From contig JAJEKV010000031.1 in assembly GCA_021234155.1 (NCBI GenBank), positions 7,826,748 through 7,890,747 of the forward strand: a stretch of DNA of 64,000 nt, written 5' to 3'. The stretch's first letter is position 1. Each line of letters begins with the position of its first letter. Under the pieces are notes generated by a model, which saw only the letters and a program-made list of their open reading frames with translations, had not been told where the DNA came from and ran no database searches. Source of the stretch: Isoetes taiwanensis. Lineage: Eukaryota > Streptophyta > Lycopodiopsida > Isoetales > Isoetaceae. Below, in pieces: positions 1 to 12,689 of the stretch. The translations under genes were made by a program, and so were the position numbers.

Positions 1-1930
1 ACTTTAATCCGACTATGAGACAAATACTGAGTTTTTCCCTCCACTTGCATATCGACAACCATTCTACACTGGTCGTAAAGGATTGATGTAGTGCTGAAGA
101 TACGTTGGGGTACATTAGGTCTCAACAGGATTGAACTACATATGCAACCAACACAACCTTGAAACATTCTCGCATGATCTGTCCCAAGTTACTATAAGCT
201 TGGAAGCCAAGGCGATCTATATGTCTTAGCGATTCATGATCTTTTTATGTAGCACATGCAAGCCCAATGGCACGGCCACTAGGCTAGTTATGAAGCACCT
301 AACTATATGTTATTGCTAGTTAACATCCACTTAACTGGTTATGTTAAACGCACCCCATGGTTTCATTCCATTTTTAATGGTTCTCAATTGCAGAATGCCT
401 ATTCTGCACCTAAATCACTGCATGGAAGGTGTTATGACTCCCATCCATGGACGTCCCTTAAGATCTAGCATGCAGATGTGACACGCCTAACCCCTAATAC
501 TTGTATGAATGAGGCAAATTTTAAATGAGAAAAAAGGATATTTGGTTCATGGATAAACAATGCAACTTTTAAAGAAGCTCCCTTCTTCGATAAACTATGT
601 ATGTATCTACCTGCTTAGATTATAAATACCAAGATGATAGACCATGATGATAATAAGGAGACCATGATGCTAATAAGGAGCTAGAACAAATGCGTTACAT
701 GCTTCAAAAACCGTGTATTTTAGCCAATAAGATGAGCCTATAATAAATTATCATCATGACCTTCATCCATCAAAGGACAGCTGGAGATTTCTTAAGAGAC
801 AAGTACTGAGTTTTTCCCTCCTTCAAAACGACAACCATTTTACACTGGTCGCGAAGGATTGATGCAGTGCTAAAGGTATGCTAAGTCACGAAATTACGTC
901 CATTAGCACATAACATCATCATATATTGTGTGAGCAACGTGCACATAAATCCATTCAACCTCCTCCAAGGATAACAAATTATGATATACTATTTTCAAAA
1001 CTAGACATGAAACCAGCCTGTAGCAAAACCAGTTGAATGTTAGCACAGGGCATCCTACCCCATGGTTTCATGCCAAGTATATTCTTAATGGTTCTTAAGT
1101 GCAGAATGCCAATTTTGCACCTAGATTACTCCATGGTAAATTTTATGACTCCAATCAATGACATGCCAACCCCCATTACTTGTACAAATTATGCAATTTT
1201 AAACACTAAAAAGGATACTTGTTTCGTGGATAAACAATGCACCTTTTAAAAAAACATGTTTTTAGACACATCATCATGTTTTCATCCATCACGTTTTGAG
1301 ATAAATTATCATCACTCATCGACTCAGTACTTGTCTTTTAAGAAGTCTCTAGCTTGCAGAACGACAACCATTCTACACTGGTCGTGAAGGATTGATGCAG
1401 TGTTAAAGGTATGCTAGGTCACAAAATCACGTCTAGTAGCACATAACATGATGTATTGTGTGAGCAATGTACACATAAATCCATTCAACCTCTTCCAACG
1501 ACAATAAACTATGATACTATTTTCAAATCTAGACATGAAACTGACCTGTAGCAAAACCAGTTGAATGTTAGCACATGGCATCCTACCCCATGGTTGCATG
1601 CCAAGTATATTCTTGATCGTTTTTAAGTGCAGAATGCCAATTCTGCATCTAGACTATCCATGATAAATTTTATGACTCCAATCCATGACATGCCCAACCC
1701 GTAGTACTTTTACAAATTATGCAAATTTTAAACAATAGATCGAATACTTGTTTCATGGATAAACGATGTAACTTTTAAAGAAAACACGTTTTTAGATACA
1801 CTACTAAATACATCTACCTGCTTACATTATAAATACCAAGATGATAGACTACGATGATAATAAGAAGACCACGATGGTAATAAGGAGCTAGGACAAATGT
1901 GTTACGTGCTTCAAGAGACCAAGCTTGGCT
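1..1930 (-). repeat. Tandem copies of a gypsy-LTR-derived repeat
   Basis: Three partial copies of one sequence lie in a row. A shared core reading CGACAACCATTCTACACTGG (with small changes) starts near 53, 829 and 1362. A second shared block around the words GTTGAATGTTAGCACA occurs near 1031 and 1563. Read on the minus strand, the block beginning CAAGTATTAGGGGTTAGG matches the LTR-like sequence at 38251-39690 and the one ending at 8094. The copies are therefore relatives of one gypsy LTR family, rearranged into an array with spacings of about 777 and 533 bases. No coding sequence is evident. Confidence 0.6.
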
Positions 1931-2973
1931 ACCACAAAACCCACTGGGTTCCCCCTACTCCTTTAATTCCCTAGACTCCCCACCCAAAACCATAGTGATC
2001 CCCCCGATTAAGACTGCAATCCAACAACATTGACGCACAACAACATTGACGCACGACCTAATTTTAACGCATTTTTTTCGCCAGTTTTAACGCGAAACAG
2101 GGCCCATTTTTTACGACTAACTGTGCCGACATTTAACGCAGACGTGGTTTGTGCGTGACGCAGCTCCAGCGAGAAGCGTTGTCGGAACATAGAGATTTGA
2201 GAGGAGTGGGCATCGGAATGGCGGTTCCACATGTTGCCAGAGGTAAGATGACTGTTTCTTGTATGCTAGATCTGTAGACTTACTTTCTCGATGCAATTTC
2301 ATGTAATCTGTATGCTTGCCAAATGGCTTAGAAGGTTGAATTGGAGTTCTTAAAGATCCAGACAATCCATTTCCCGCATTATTTCTCAGATATTCCTTAA
2401 CACCTTCAAGCTTTTGAATGCTCAATCAAGCATATTTCTGGAGATCTTGAAGCTGAATATAGTGCCATTTATGCTGGACGGCATAATTGGTGTCAGAGCA
2501 GACATACCTCCAGATATACCTCCAGGGTTTAATGCAACAAGAACATTTTTCACAGTCAGAGCATCAGTGAACAGGGCCACAGATGACGTGAGGGCTAATG
2601 CAGACGTTGAGAATATTATTGGCATCACTCCTGAGATGTTTATCTATCGGTATCCCATGAGGATACAAAGTAAGAAGCTTATCAAGTCCACTGAGAACTA
2701 GTTCAGTATGACCTTGCATTAAAAAAAAGCATTCCCACCATGGAGTAGCTAATTATGAAAATGGGAGAGTTGCAAGTAATGTCTATCTATACTACTTGTA
2801 CAATGGCAATGTGACAATTAAAAGCATTCTTCATGACTAAGAAGAGAAACTAGCCCGAACTGAATGCTGATGCATCCTATAGCATGTCCATGACACTCTA
2901 TGTGCCTGCTCAAGATCATTTTCCATAATTTCAAATTTGTTTCTATTCCACTAAATTATGAGTATACATTACC
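1931..2973. other. Stretch without a recognised gene
   Basis: The sequence holds a short direct repeat (CAACATTGACGCAC twice near 2024-2054) and a region rich in GACGC words. A 95-codon plus-strand reading frame (2414-2701) and overlapping minus-strand frames exist, but none resembles a family I recognise. An ATG near 2218 followed by a GTAAGA donor could be a first exon, but nothing else supports it. Confidence 0.3.
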
Positions 2974-3388
2974 TTAAAGGGAAGATATGCTGATCTTTGA
3001 AGACCTTGATGCATAATTGATGGGAATTTTCCTTTCAGATTCCTGCTTGGGTAAGATGGTAAAATACATATGAAACTGAAAAACAAAAATCGAAAAGGAC
3101 AAGCTAGCTGCAAGCTTATTCACCTGTATGTATATGATTCCCAGAACAAGCAAAAAAAATGAAAGCAAAATTGCAGCCAGTCCCGCATAGTTGTCATTAG
3201 ATATCGCCTGCTGTATTGTCCTCCCAAGGGATGCCGGTATTAAGAGTAAAGTTCCATTCCCAAGTTTGATATCTGAAATTTTTTTCACCGATGTATGTTG
3301 TTGCAACTGCACCTAAGGTGAGAGCAGAAACTGAGGCTATCACCCAACCAATGCTGAAGTCGTCTACGTATGGTTTGATATATGAGAC
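2974..3388 (-). pseudogene. Exons of an unrecognised two-helix membrane protein, one frame break
   Basis: On the minus strand a reading frame opens after a plausible acceptor near 3388 and encodes a hydrophobic helix (WVIASVSALTLGAVATTYIG). It continues, if one base of an A7 run near 3280-3286 is ignored, into IPASLGRTIQQAISNDNYAG and a second helix (LAAILLSFFLLVLGIIYIQ). It ends at a good donor (CAG|GTGAAT) near 3115. A short last exon ending SKISISSL with a stop may lie at 2974-3045. The layout suggests a small membrane protein, possibly organellar, but I do not recognise the family. Either the gene is decayed or the A7 run is a base-calling error. An upstream exon carrying the start was not found. 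Confidence 0.35.
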
Positions 3389-3709
3389 CTGTCCAATTGC
3401 CTTTTATTTCGATTATTTTGATTTGTAAATGCATTTATTAGTAATTATGACCCTTTTCTTGTCTTGACAACCTTCTGTGATTGGAACGAAGTTGATAGAA
3501 CTAAATTAACAAACATGTATGTTTCTAAACCCCTTTCTCTAGTGCAGCTCTATGTCCGAACCATGAGTTTATTTTCAGCCTGATGAAGGCACTTTTCCTA
3601 TTGAGGCATATACTCGTTATGGGATTGGAAGACAAGTGGTGTAGCAACAACTTCTGTATATACTTCCCTTTTAGATGATCTGTACAAAATTAGAAGAATC
3701 GATCGGGCC

Positions 3710-3854
3710 AATCATTTATCAGAAACTATGATTGCGAATGGCCCTCCTCCGATATAGTGATCTATAATTCTATTTTGAATGAATCATTTACTGTAAACTA
3801 TGATTGCGAATGGCCCTCCTCCAGATATAGTGATCTATAATTCTATTTTGAATG
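3710..3854. repeat. 72-73 bp tandem duplication
   Basis: The block starting AATCATTTA and ending TTTTGAATG occurs twice back to back (3710-3781 and 3782-3854) with only a few differences. It lies in non-coding DNA. Confidence 0.85.
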
Positions 3855-6500
3855 ATGGGCGGGTAAGTCAAGCACTCCCCGGTTTGGGAAGAAATGAAGC
3901 AAAAGGGGGTTATTCCTAAGGGTTTTGTTTTTTTCCCGGGCTTTAACACTAGAACGGAAATAACAATCCATGGGATAGAGCTTCATAAACGATGTTATTC
4001 CCTCTTGCTAGGTGTAGCCATTCAAGATTCAATTGAGAATGTCATGTTTTCTCTACGCACTTAAGATGCCCAAAAATCAAATGCATTATCTAGGTGAATT
4101 ACAAGTCTCAAATTGAACCCACAGATGTTGCAGGTCGATGTCTTGTCAATGGCGATTATCTAGATCATCATGCTTCATGGAACCTACGTAGATCAATGCT
4201 TGCCATACATCGTAAGGGGAATAGGCTTCTATAAACTTCTGATCCTCCTTGTAGCTCCCATTTGTCGCCAGCGGTGAGTAAAACGATTGGGATTCTTAAT
4301 GAAGTCGGAGGTGTCGATGATCTTCAAGAGGCACTCAAGCATTGACATCAGCCATTGCAACAAGAATTTGCTCTTTATGTTTTGAAGCAAGTTAAATGTC
4401 ACTCAAGTAGCCATGAACTTTTTGACTAGGCCGGACATCAAACGGGTTTTATAGTATGCATGTTGATTTCCTAACATGTGACACATAGTAAATTGAGCGA
4501 GCAAGTAAGTGATATCAGCCATTTTTTGCTGATATTTTTACATGCAAGTGCTTTCTCTAATCTTCTAAGCAAGAGCGAGAATTTATTGGTCTTTGGGCAC
4601 TTTTCTAGAATGCAATGCCATGATTACCCTTACGATCGTCAATTTTACAAAGCATGTACAACCAAGAAATGTTCTATATCTATTAAGGATGCAGTATATG
4701 GGTGCCCATATGATTGAAATCAAATTCCAAACTCTCAATGGGTCTCAAGGCAAGGAAGGCAAATTGAAATTTCAAGGCAAGGAAGGGAGCTGAAATTTCA
4801 AACCCCAAAACCTTGTAGCTTTCGGTGTAATGACTCATTTACTAGAAATTCAGATAAAAAGGATATAAGCACAAACGTACATTGGTACCACCAACAAGGA
4901 GGTTGAAAAATCAAACCTCAAGGTCAGTCTTCCCTTTGTACGGTTGTATTACCTTGTTTGTGAAAATTCCAAAAGAAAAAAACGTATCAAGTATGGATAT
5001 GAGAGAGCCTACATTGTGCGGGGCATCCATAAAGTATTGCTACCATAAAGAGAGAAAATTCAGTCTTATTTCAACAAAGAGCCTAAGTACAACCGCCCAT
5101 ATCCCGAATATGTGGTGTACTCAAACATGGCAACAGATCTGAAATAGTGTAGTGTGAACTCATCTTGAGATAACACCAAACCCATTTCAGATTGAGACAA
5201 TGGTTTTCAAAATTGTTTTTCGCTTTTAATTTTTGATACATTATATAGTTCCATTAGACACATATAATAGTCTAGATGGTTTAAGGTTACGCATGCCTCT
5301 ATTTCTCTGTTTGTGATGATTTTGTTCTGAGTAGATAAACCATATAGTGACATGTCCGACAAAAACGATAGATGATATGTCCGACAAAACAAGTGAGGCG
5401 AAATTACTCATATAGCGCTTCTTCATGTGCGGTCATTCCGGCTGGATCGGGGAGCTCGGTGTAGGGGAGAGGTCTCGCTTCACGGAGGATCAATTGTGAG
5501 AATAATTTTTTGCATTTTTTCATTTTGCAAGTTGCATTTTAAAGCTTGGTGCGGATATATTAGTATTTGTTGTAGAACCCATCTTATTTTACTCTTGTGA
5601 TATCTTATTTGGCTTGTATAATATCTAATTTTGCATTTATAAGTTACATGTCTTGTGTCGTTTGGTTGCTTTCCTTTTTCACGTAGAGTTTCATGTTGAA
5701 CTAAGTTTCGGATACAAGAAACCTAGGCAATTCCTTGTATTCCTCCTATGAAACAGTCTAATGCACATCAATATACTTGCTTTAATGCGGGAAGGAACGC
5801 GTGGCGTAGGCACATGCAAGTTTCGAGAATCTAAGTGAAGTAGTCGATTGTTATTGATCGTTACATGTCGGATCGCACAAGTGGAACTGTGACATTTAAG
5901 TGTTTGGCCAACATTTGGATGGAGTTTATTTGTGTTGGTCAACTATTAACAAGGGATCTTGACCCTAGTCCATTCTCCTGAGCAGGGAATGGATTATCTA
6001 AGCATTTGGAAATACATAATCTAGAAATATGAATAGACGAGTTTGGAAATATCTTAAATAATATCCACAATTTCAAGGGCGTTTACGTTTCTATCCCACA
6101 AGGCGGTTTACATTTCAAGGGCGGGTTTACGTTTCTATCCCACATCAGTTTACGTTTCTTATCTATATGGATAAGATGGCGTACAAACATGAAAGCAAAC
6201 TTGGAGAGAAGTGAATCTAATCTAGGTAAAAGAATATTACTTGTAAAACCCAATTTGTCCCTTGCATATCAAAATTTTATAGTGCAAACACTCTTGTTGT
6301 TCGTGGATTCATTGCTTGACATTTTTTCAATCTTTGGTGTGGCTATTGATATAATGTATATGCCGGTAGATATTCATTTCAATATCATCTTTGCCGATAG
6401 ATATTCATTTCGTACATGCTGCATAATGCTCTAAATAGGAAGATCAAAGTGATGAAAAGCTAGAGATCAAATCAAAGGACAACCAAGATAATTGACTATG
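3855..6500. other. AT-rich stretch without a recognised gene
   Basis: Only short, unrelated reading frames are present. A small local repeat around the words TTTCAAGGGCG and GTTTACGTTTCTATCCCAC occurs at about 6070-6160. I see no domain, RNA gene or clear transposon end. Confidence 0.4.
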
Positions 6501-7360
6501 CTACATATTCTAAACGAGGTGCACCCTGGACTACCACAGTCGTCGGATATGTCAATCCGATGGCCCAGACTGTATGTTGGAGCTTCTGGACACCTCTCGT
6601 TTCGATTATGCTCAATTATGATTGGGGACGTCTATGATTTTAAGATGTCGAATACGAGTTTGCCTAAGGTTTTGATGGTATATCGAGCCTCTATCACGGT
6701 TTTAAGCTTTTTAAGCTTTTAGAATATGAAATACGGGGGATTCAACCTCTACCAAAATAACTCAATGTCCTAATAAGACGACTTTAACCAATCTAACCAG
6801 TGAGCTAATGTGACTATTTTTTATCTTAAATCTATGTTTTTTTTTATAATAACCCATTGAATTGTTTTAGGGATATGGTCTATGGTTTCAAGAATTATAT
6901 CTATATGAAATCCCCGAACCCCCGTTATTTTGCTACATATTCTAAACGAGGTGCACCCTGGACTACCACATTCGTCGGATATGTCAATCCGATGGCCCGT
7001 GGCGTATGTTGGAGCTTCGACACCTCTCGTTTGATTATGCTCAATTATGATTGGGGGCGTCTATGATTTTAAGATGTCGAATACTGAGTTTGCCTAAGGT
7101 TTTGATGGTATATCGAGCCTCTATCTGGGTTTAAGCAAGCTTTTAGAATATGAAATACGGGGATTCGAACCTCTACCAAAATAACTCAATGTCCTAATAA
7201 GACGACTTTAACCAATCTAACCAGTGAGCTAATGTGACTATTTTTTATCTTAAATCTATGTTTTTTTTTATAATAACCCATTGAATTGTTTTAGGGATAT
7301 GGTCTATGGTTTCAAGAATTATATCTATATGAAATCCCCCTGGAACCCCCTGTTATTTTG
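6501..7360 (-). repeat. Tandem duplication of a tRNA-related (SINE-like) repeat
   Basis: Two copies of a unit of about 430 bp (6501-6932 and 6933-7360) lie head to tail, and a third begins at 7361. Read on the minus strand, each has an A-box-like TAGCTCACTGG and, 45-55 bases later, a B-box-like GGTTCGAATCCCC. This is the spacing of an internal RNA polymerase III promoter derived from a tRNA. The body ends near CTCGTTTAGAATATGTAGC and an A-rich run lies upstream. A diverged third copy occurs in the opposite orientation at 14640-15010, so the repeat is dispersed. It is either a tRNA-derived SINE or a degenerate tRNA gene embedded in a larger repeat. Confidence 0.6.
7157..7235 (-). promoter_or_regulatory. 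Internal pol III-type A and B boxes in the SINE-like copy
   Basis: On the minus strand the A-box-like TAGCTCACTGG lies at about 7220-7235 and the B-box-like GGTTCGAATCCCC at about 7158-7172. This copy has the better B box; the neighbouring copy (6737-6815) has lost one base there. A full tRNA cloverleaf is not evident. Confidence 0.5.
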
Positions 7361-7370
7361 CTACATATTG

Positions 7371-7699
7371 GCATGGATAATTGGCAAATGTGGAGTGCTA
7401 TTAATAAGAGGCTAGAAATATGCGGTACCATCAATGGTAGGCTAGTGCGGCATTAATAGAACTCGGGGTCAACAAATAGTTCTTATAACCTCCATTCAAG
7501 GTACACAAGTGCACCAATGATGGAACATTATGTCAACAATTGGGTGCAAAGACCCCCTTTCATTCAAAACGGAATTGCTAAAGCTAGGCCCATCAGATGG
7601 GGTAGGAGAGGATATCATTAGAAAGCCTAGAATCTAAGGTTTCTAATGATATACAATATGGCTATAGTTAGGATGTATTTCAATGTTTTTATAATGGTT
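7371..7699. other. Stretch without a recognised gene
   Basis: AT-rich sequence between the SINE-like tandem and a gypsy fragment. Nothing recognisable apart from a short local repeat around GAAAGCCTAGAATCTAAGG. Confidence 0.35.
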
Positions 7700-8200
7700 T
7701 AACCTTAAGTGGGCCAAATATGGCGCTCCTCCCATGCCCTACGCAATTCAATCATTGTGGCTTGTAGAATATGCTCTTGCCTAGAGAACCATAACTCCAA
7801 TTCCATTAGAGCTTTTCAATAGGGTTGGACTGCATATGCTACTGACACAACCTTGAATTTTCAACAAATCTGTCCCAATATATCATAATCTTGAAGCCAA
7901 CGCAGTCTATCCCTCTTAGAGATCCATGTCCTCTTACATAGCACACCCAAGCCCAATGGGACTGCCACTTAGCTGCATAATGGCCATCCTACCCCTGGAT
8001 TACTCCATGGTAGGTTTTATGACTCCTCATCCATGGACGTCCCTTAGGCCTAGCATGCATATGTGACATGCCCAATCTCTAATACTTGTAACAATTTTCT
8101 CCCTTTCTACAGGGCCTCATCCTCAAAGGTGTAGGGATACAACTTAGGAAACATGTTGTCTCTAATGGCCACTTAGAAAATCGGCCTCTTCCATAAAATC
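7700..8200 (-). mobile_element. Ty3/gypsy 3' end: integrase tail, polypurine tract, partial LTR
   Basis: On the minus strand, degenerate sequence resembling the C-terminal end of a gypsy polyprotein (words like FPKWPLE and EDK) runs from about 8190. It is followed by a purine-rich tract (AAAGGGAGAAAAT) near 8095-8110 and then an LTR start TGTTACAAGTATTAG at about 8094. The LTR-like part continues to about 7700, where the similarity fades. The same arrangement is seen on the plus strand at 38100-38251. The element is a fragment with no other polyprotein domain left. Confidence 0.6.
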
Positions 8201-11200
8201 TTGATATTCTTTGAATGTCAAACAACATTCAAATGTATTTAACACTAGACCTGTCCCTGGAACCATTGCTGATCCATGGACCAGAACTGGCCCACATGAC
8301 CTCTGCCACTTAAATCCATGTAACTCATAACAGAAATTTCGATTTTGAACTATACCGCCACTATTTGAGTCTTCACTTGTTTCTTAATGACCTCTGAGAA
8401 TTTCAAGACCAATGGGGTCACCTCTACCATGTGGTGATTGCTCAAACATTACAGAATTTGGTAGTTTTTGCACCAGTCCAGAACTGCCTTCTTCAATTTT
8501 TCTAGTATAATTTGACCTAAACCTTGCTAAAGTTGGAGGTATTTGCCTGTTTATCATAGAACACATTGAGTTTTATGTTCCCATGTTTTCTTGCTATTAT
8601 CTGACATTGGTGGAAGCCGCCAAACCCTATTTTGGTCAAAAAAGCTGCTTGAGGTTCGAGAATTATTTTTCTCTTATTATAACAAGTTTTAACTTAATTC
8701 TTGTGGCCATGAGTTGCTAACTATACGAGCTATAGTCTCATGATTTTTTGGAGTGTTCATAAGCCATGTTAACCTCACAATTTACTAAAAGAATCTACGA
8801 TACAGAATTCAGGACACAAGTATATGTTAAAATGCTCAAATAACAACCATCCATAATACCATGAGGGTAATAAGTGATGCATTCTACTTATATCTACATA
8901 GAATATAACTCTTATCAACTTACATATAGGGTAACTAGAGTGTAACCATGCAATTTTTGGGATTAAAACATGATGTACAGCTGCAGGATTAACACATTAG
9001 AGTATAAAAGTTGAGTTAACTCCACAATTATAGCTCCAAAACTCCACAATGGTCATATTTAGTGATGTTCATTGATGAATTAAGTGAATGTTGTGAAGTT
9101 TAGCCATGACAATATGTAATTAGACCATATAACATTATATGTATGGTTCTTTAGTTCATGGAAGGGACACTACCTTTTCCCATATAAGCCTATAAAATAG
9201 TTGAAAATGTGAACATTGACTTATATGGAGATCTCTTATATAGGTTGTATGTGCTTATTGAAAAAAAATACAAAGAAATCTGTTTATTTCTTACTAGCAT
9301 AAACTTTATATCTGTGTTGCTGCTATAAAGCATTGTCATCTAAGTAGAATAATGTTACATGTAGGTTATCTTTCATGTATATTATATTTTTCATGGATGC
9401 ATACCTTTCTTGGCAATATAAATCTCTAGTTGCATGTTAAAGTAGCATGTTATTTCTAAGGTTTTAATTTATATAAGCATGCATCACCAATTTTGATCCA
9501 TGAGACCAATTGTATAGAGCATATATCTCTCACTAGCCTTATCCATTTTGCCCCATAGAATGATACTATGGCTTTTTAGCTTCGATCACCTAATTTTTGA
9601 AAGGTGTAAGTGGAGGTCCATGTAGGTTCAATTGGTCATAAGTACCTCATAAATTCTCAATTCTTTGTGCTTCAATCTTACCCTTAAATTACGCAAGCTC
9701 ACATAGTCAACTAATTTTCTCCTACAGAGAATCATACAAGTAAACTATATGCGAAAGTTGAGATCAAAATTGATTAAAGTGATGCCATTATTGATTTTTA
9801 AACTTTCAATCATTTGGACCAATGATGGTCTGCAACTGGACTGCAGATAGCAGTCTATCTTGATGTTTTATAGAAAAAGTTTTTCATATTTTTCCTTGGT
9901 TCTTTTTGCATTTGTTTCTTGATATGAGATACTTCGAGGATGTGATTTTGTAAAGTCACACCTTTAAGGCACAAATCTAGAATAAACATGGAAGACATAA
10001 TATAATTGATGCTAATGACCAACAGATATTTTTTGTGAATAAAGTGGTTCAGGAGCTACTCATGTCCCAAAACTCAACGTGAGATGGACTAACATAAGTA
10101 TATTATTGATTTTTAAATGGACTATGGACCAAGAATGGGGAATACATGTAAATCGTTTTTGATTTTTATTTACCATGTCTTTTACTCTTTTCACGAGCTT
10201 GTTTTTGCATTGGTTTCATATTCCTATAAACTTTCATAATGTGAGTTTTTTGGAGGACAACCTAGAGTCATATGTATCAATGTTACCCATTTGTATAAAT
10301 TCCCTAAAATTAAAATTCGAAGTAAAAGTCAAAACATCAAATTCAAACTCAACAAACATTTTTCTAGGATGGAGGACCTCGTGAACTACTTATATGCCAA
10401 ATTTGAGCTCAAAATTTATCTCCTTCCAAAAGTTGTTGTTTTTATACCACAAGCCGCTTTTAAGGAACCAATCTTGGTTCTCGAAAAGCGTAAAACGGTC
10501 GACCTCGCCTTGTTTGAATGGCTATATCTTCCTTCACAGACTTTGGATTGAGATGCAGTTTTTTGTGTCTTGCGCTATATCTCGTGTAGAAAAATCACAT
10601 TATAGCCAAAAAAATCAAAAAAAAATCTTTTTGTTAAGATAGTTTTACTTTGTGTGAACATGAAGCTTTTGGTACTTGACCCCCTTGGGTTTGCTAGTGC
10701 ATAACTCACAAGTCCCCTTGGTACTTGACCCCCTTGGGTTTGCTAGTGCGTAACTCACCATAACTGCCATATATGAATTCCTAGAAAGGCTTTGGCCAGT
10801 TTTTGTGCCCTTGATTTTATATGATTTTTTTTGTGCCCTTTAATGGTCCATCATGGGACAGGTCTAGTGTTAAGTTCGGGTTATAGTGGAGTCTAGAGGA
10901 ACACGTGAAATTATCATCATCTTATGTTTTAGTATGGTTTGTCAAGTTAGTTTTCACACCCATGGCAATAGATCTATCCTTTCAACAAAGGTAACTCACA
11001 TAATCTCTTCCCAACCTTTTCCTTATTCTATTCTATTCTTAAAAAGGATCATCATTGTAGCACACCCATGTTACAGTGTTACGCAGTCTATCAGCCATTA
11101 GATGGTTACAGAACGTCCTATCACCCTTTCATGGGTATACAAGATTCTAATATCAATATTGTAATGGTTATACATGGTCCCGTTATCACCATTTAATGAT

Positions 11201-11303
11201 ATACAAAATTCCATATCAACATTTGAATGGCCATATCTGGCACAATAATAGGGGGTTCCGGAGGGGATTTGATATGGTGATTTAAAACCCTCCCCCCCTC
11301 ACC
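8201..11303. other. AT-rich stretch without a recognised gene
   Basis: Three kilobases of low-GC sequence with only short reading frames that do not resemble known families. A 49-base tandem duplication starting GGTACTTGACCCCCTTGGG begins at 10671 and again at 10720. The segment near 10870-10900 (reverse complement) resembles 36585-36620, so a dispersed repeat is present in both places. Confidence 0.4.
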
Positions 11304-11653
11304 TTTTTTGAGGACAAAAAGGAAGTTTATTAAGCACAAGTAAACATTACAAGATGTACAAATCTCCACTAATTGTGCAAGCACAAAACAATGCTCCCGA
11401 AGCACGAGCTCGAAGTATTATGTACTCACTCCAGCATATGAGACTAGTGATAAGAATTAATTTGAATATACTCAATCCAAATACAGTCTCTTACTTCTTT
11501 CTAAAGGGAGGAAGAGTTCCAAGCCATCAGTATCTTAGCCTGGGCTACATCAATAGCACTGCGAGCAGTTGAATAAATGCCTTAGAAAATGTGCAGCCTA
11601 CGATGCTCCCAAATTGACCATAGTGACCAACCAGACCAGAGATGAAATGCCTT

Positions 11654-11920
11654 CTATTTATCTTGGGCCCATGCACCTGGGTAGGATGCCAGAAGAATAG
11701 ATTGGCAACCCAGTGTAGTATTAAATAACGGTTGAAGGCAGGACCATATTAGTTGAACTTCTGGATAAGAAAAGAGGCAATGCTCAAGTATTTTGACATC
11801 TGAAAGGCAAAATGGACATACTGTAGAGTTATGAGGATTATAGTAATGCCATAAGGCATTTACACACAAACACCTATGTAAGACTTGCCACCAAAGTACA
11901 GAAACTTTAGGAGGGTGCAA
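11654..11920 (-). pseudogene. LINE C-terminal zinc-binding domain (zf-RVT)
   Basis: This segment encodes PPKVSVLWWQVLHRCLCVNA followed by CPFC and an EHCLFSYP-type ending, the pattern of the zinc-binding domain at the end of plant LINE polyproteins. It is the C-terminal part of the LINE at 11304-14480 and closely resembles the domains at 21347-21829 and 34507-35322. It is open over 88 codons but separated from the upstream part by frame breaks. Confidence 0.75.
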
Positions 11921-12689
11921 CTTATCCCAAAGTCAGTGCTATGTACGAGCCCGCGTAGGTTCTGGAATCTGTAATTGCTATCCATTTGGCAATGGGAGAG
12001 GACATGGAGCTAAGAGAAGATGGTATATTGAGCGGACAAAGTACGTGCCTTTGGAATATCCTCGTGACAACCCCATGGCACCCTTTCCATAACACCGACT
12101 TCTACTAGAGACAAGTTCTCTGCTACCTTCTCCCGTACATTTACATCCCAATGCAAGAGTAAGAATTTTGCTTGAAATGCCAACCATGACAAAAAGCGAC
12201 CACCTTCATACCATGCTTCAATAGAGACGACACCTGCTCGGGCCCACCATCTCTGCATAAGGGGATGAACAGATGGAGCAAGTGGAGGTGCTAAGGGGTT
12301 TGGTGGCAATGGGACCCACTATCATGGAATATCTAAGAGAGCATGGGTGGATGGACATGGCCAAAATAAATGTTTAACCACATCCTATACTGCTAGTAAT
12401 CCTTGTACAAAAGAAGATGCATTTGGAAAGGGCTCAAAGGGGTGAAATAGAGGTCAGAAAAGAATTGGTTTGACTTCCTTCTTGCGTAGAAGAGGGAGTA
12501 CAATGACCAAGCAATTGTTTGAGAAGGTGAAGGCCAGGAGAGCCGTCTTCACCATTTAGGAGCCTCCAAATGAATTTTGAGTTGAGGACCTTACTATGCA
12601 GTAAAAACTCCAATATACCCATGCCATCTGCCCACTTATAGAGGAGATCAGGCCACCATAATCACAACATCCTCTTCTGCCCATATGGA

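Noticed and set aside
7157-7235. A functional tRNA gene
   Set aside because: A and B boxes are present but the acceptor and anticodon stems do not close convincingly, and the unit is repeated as part of a larger repeat.
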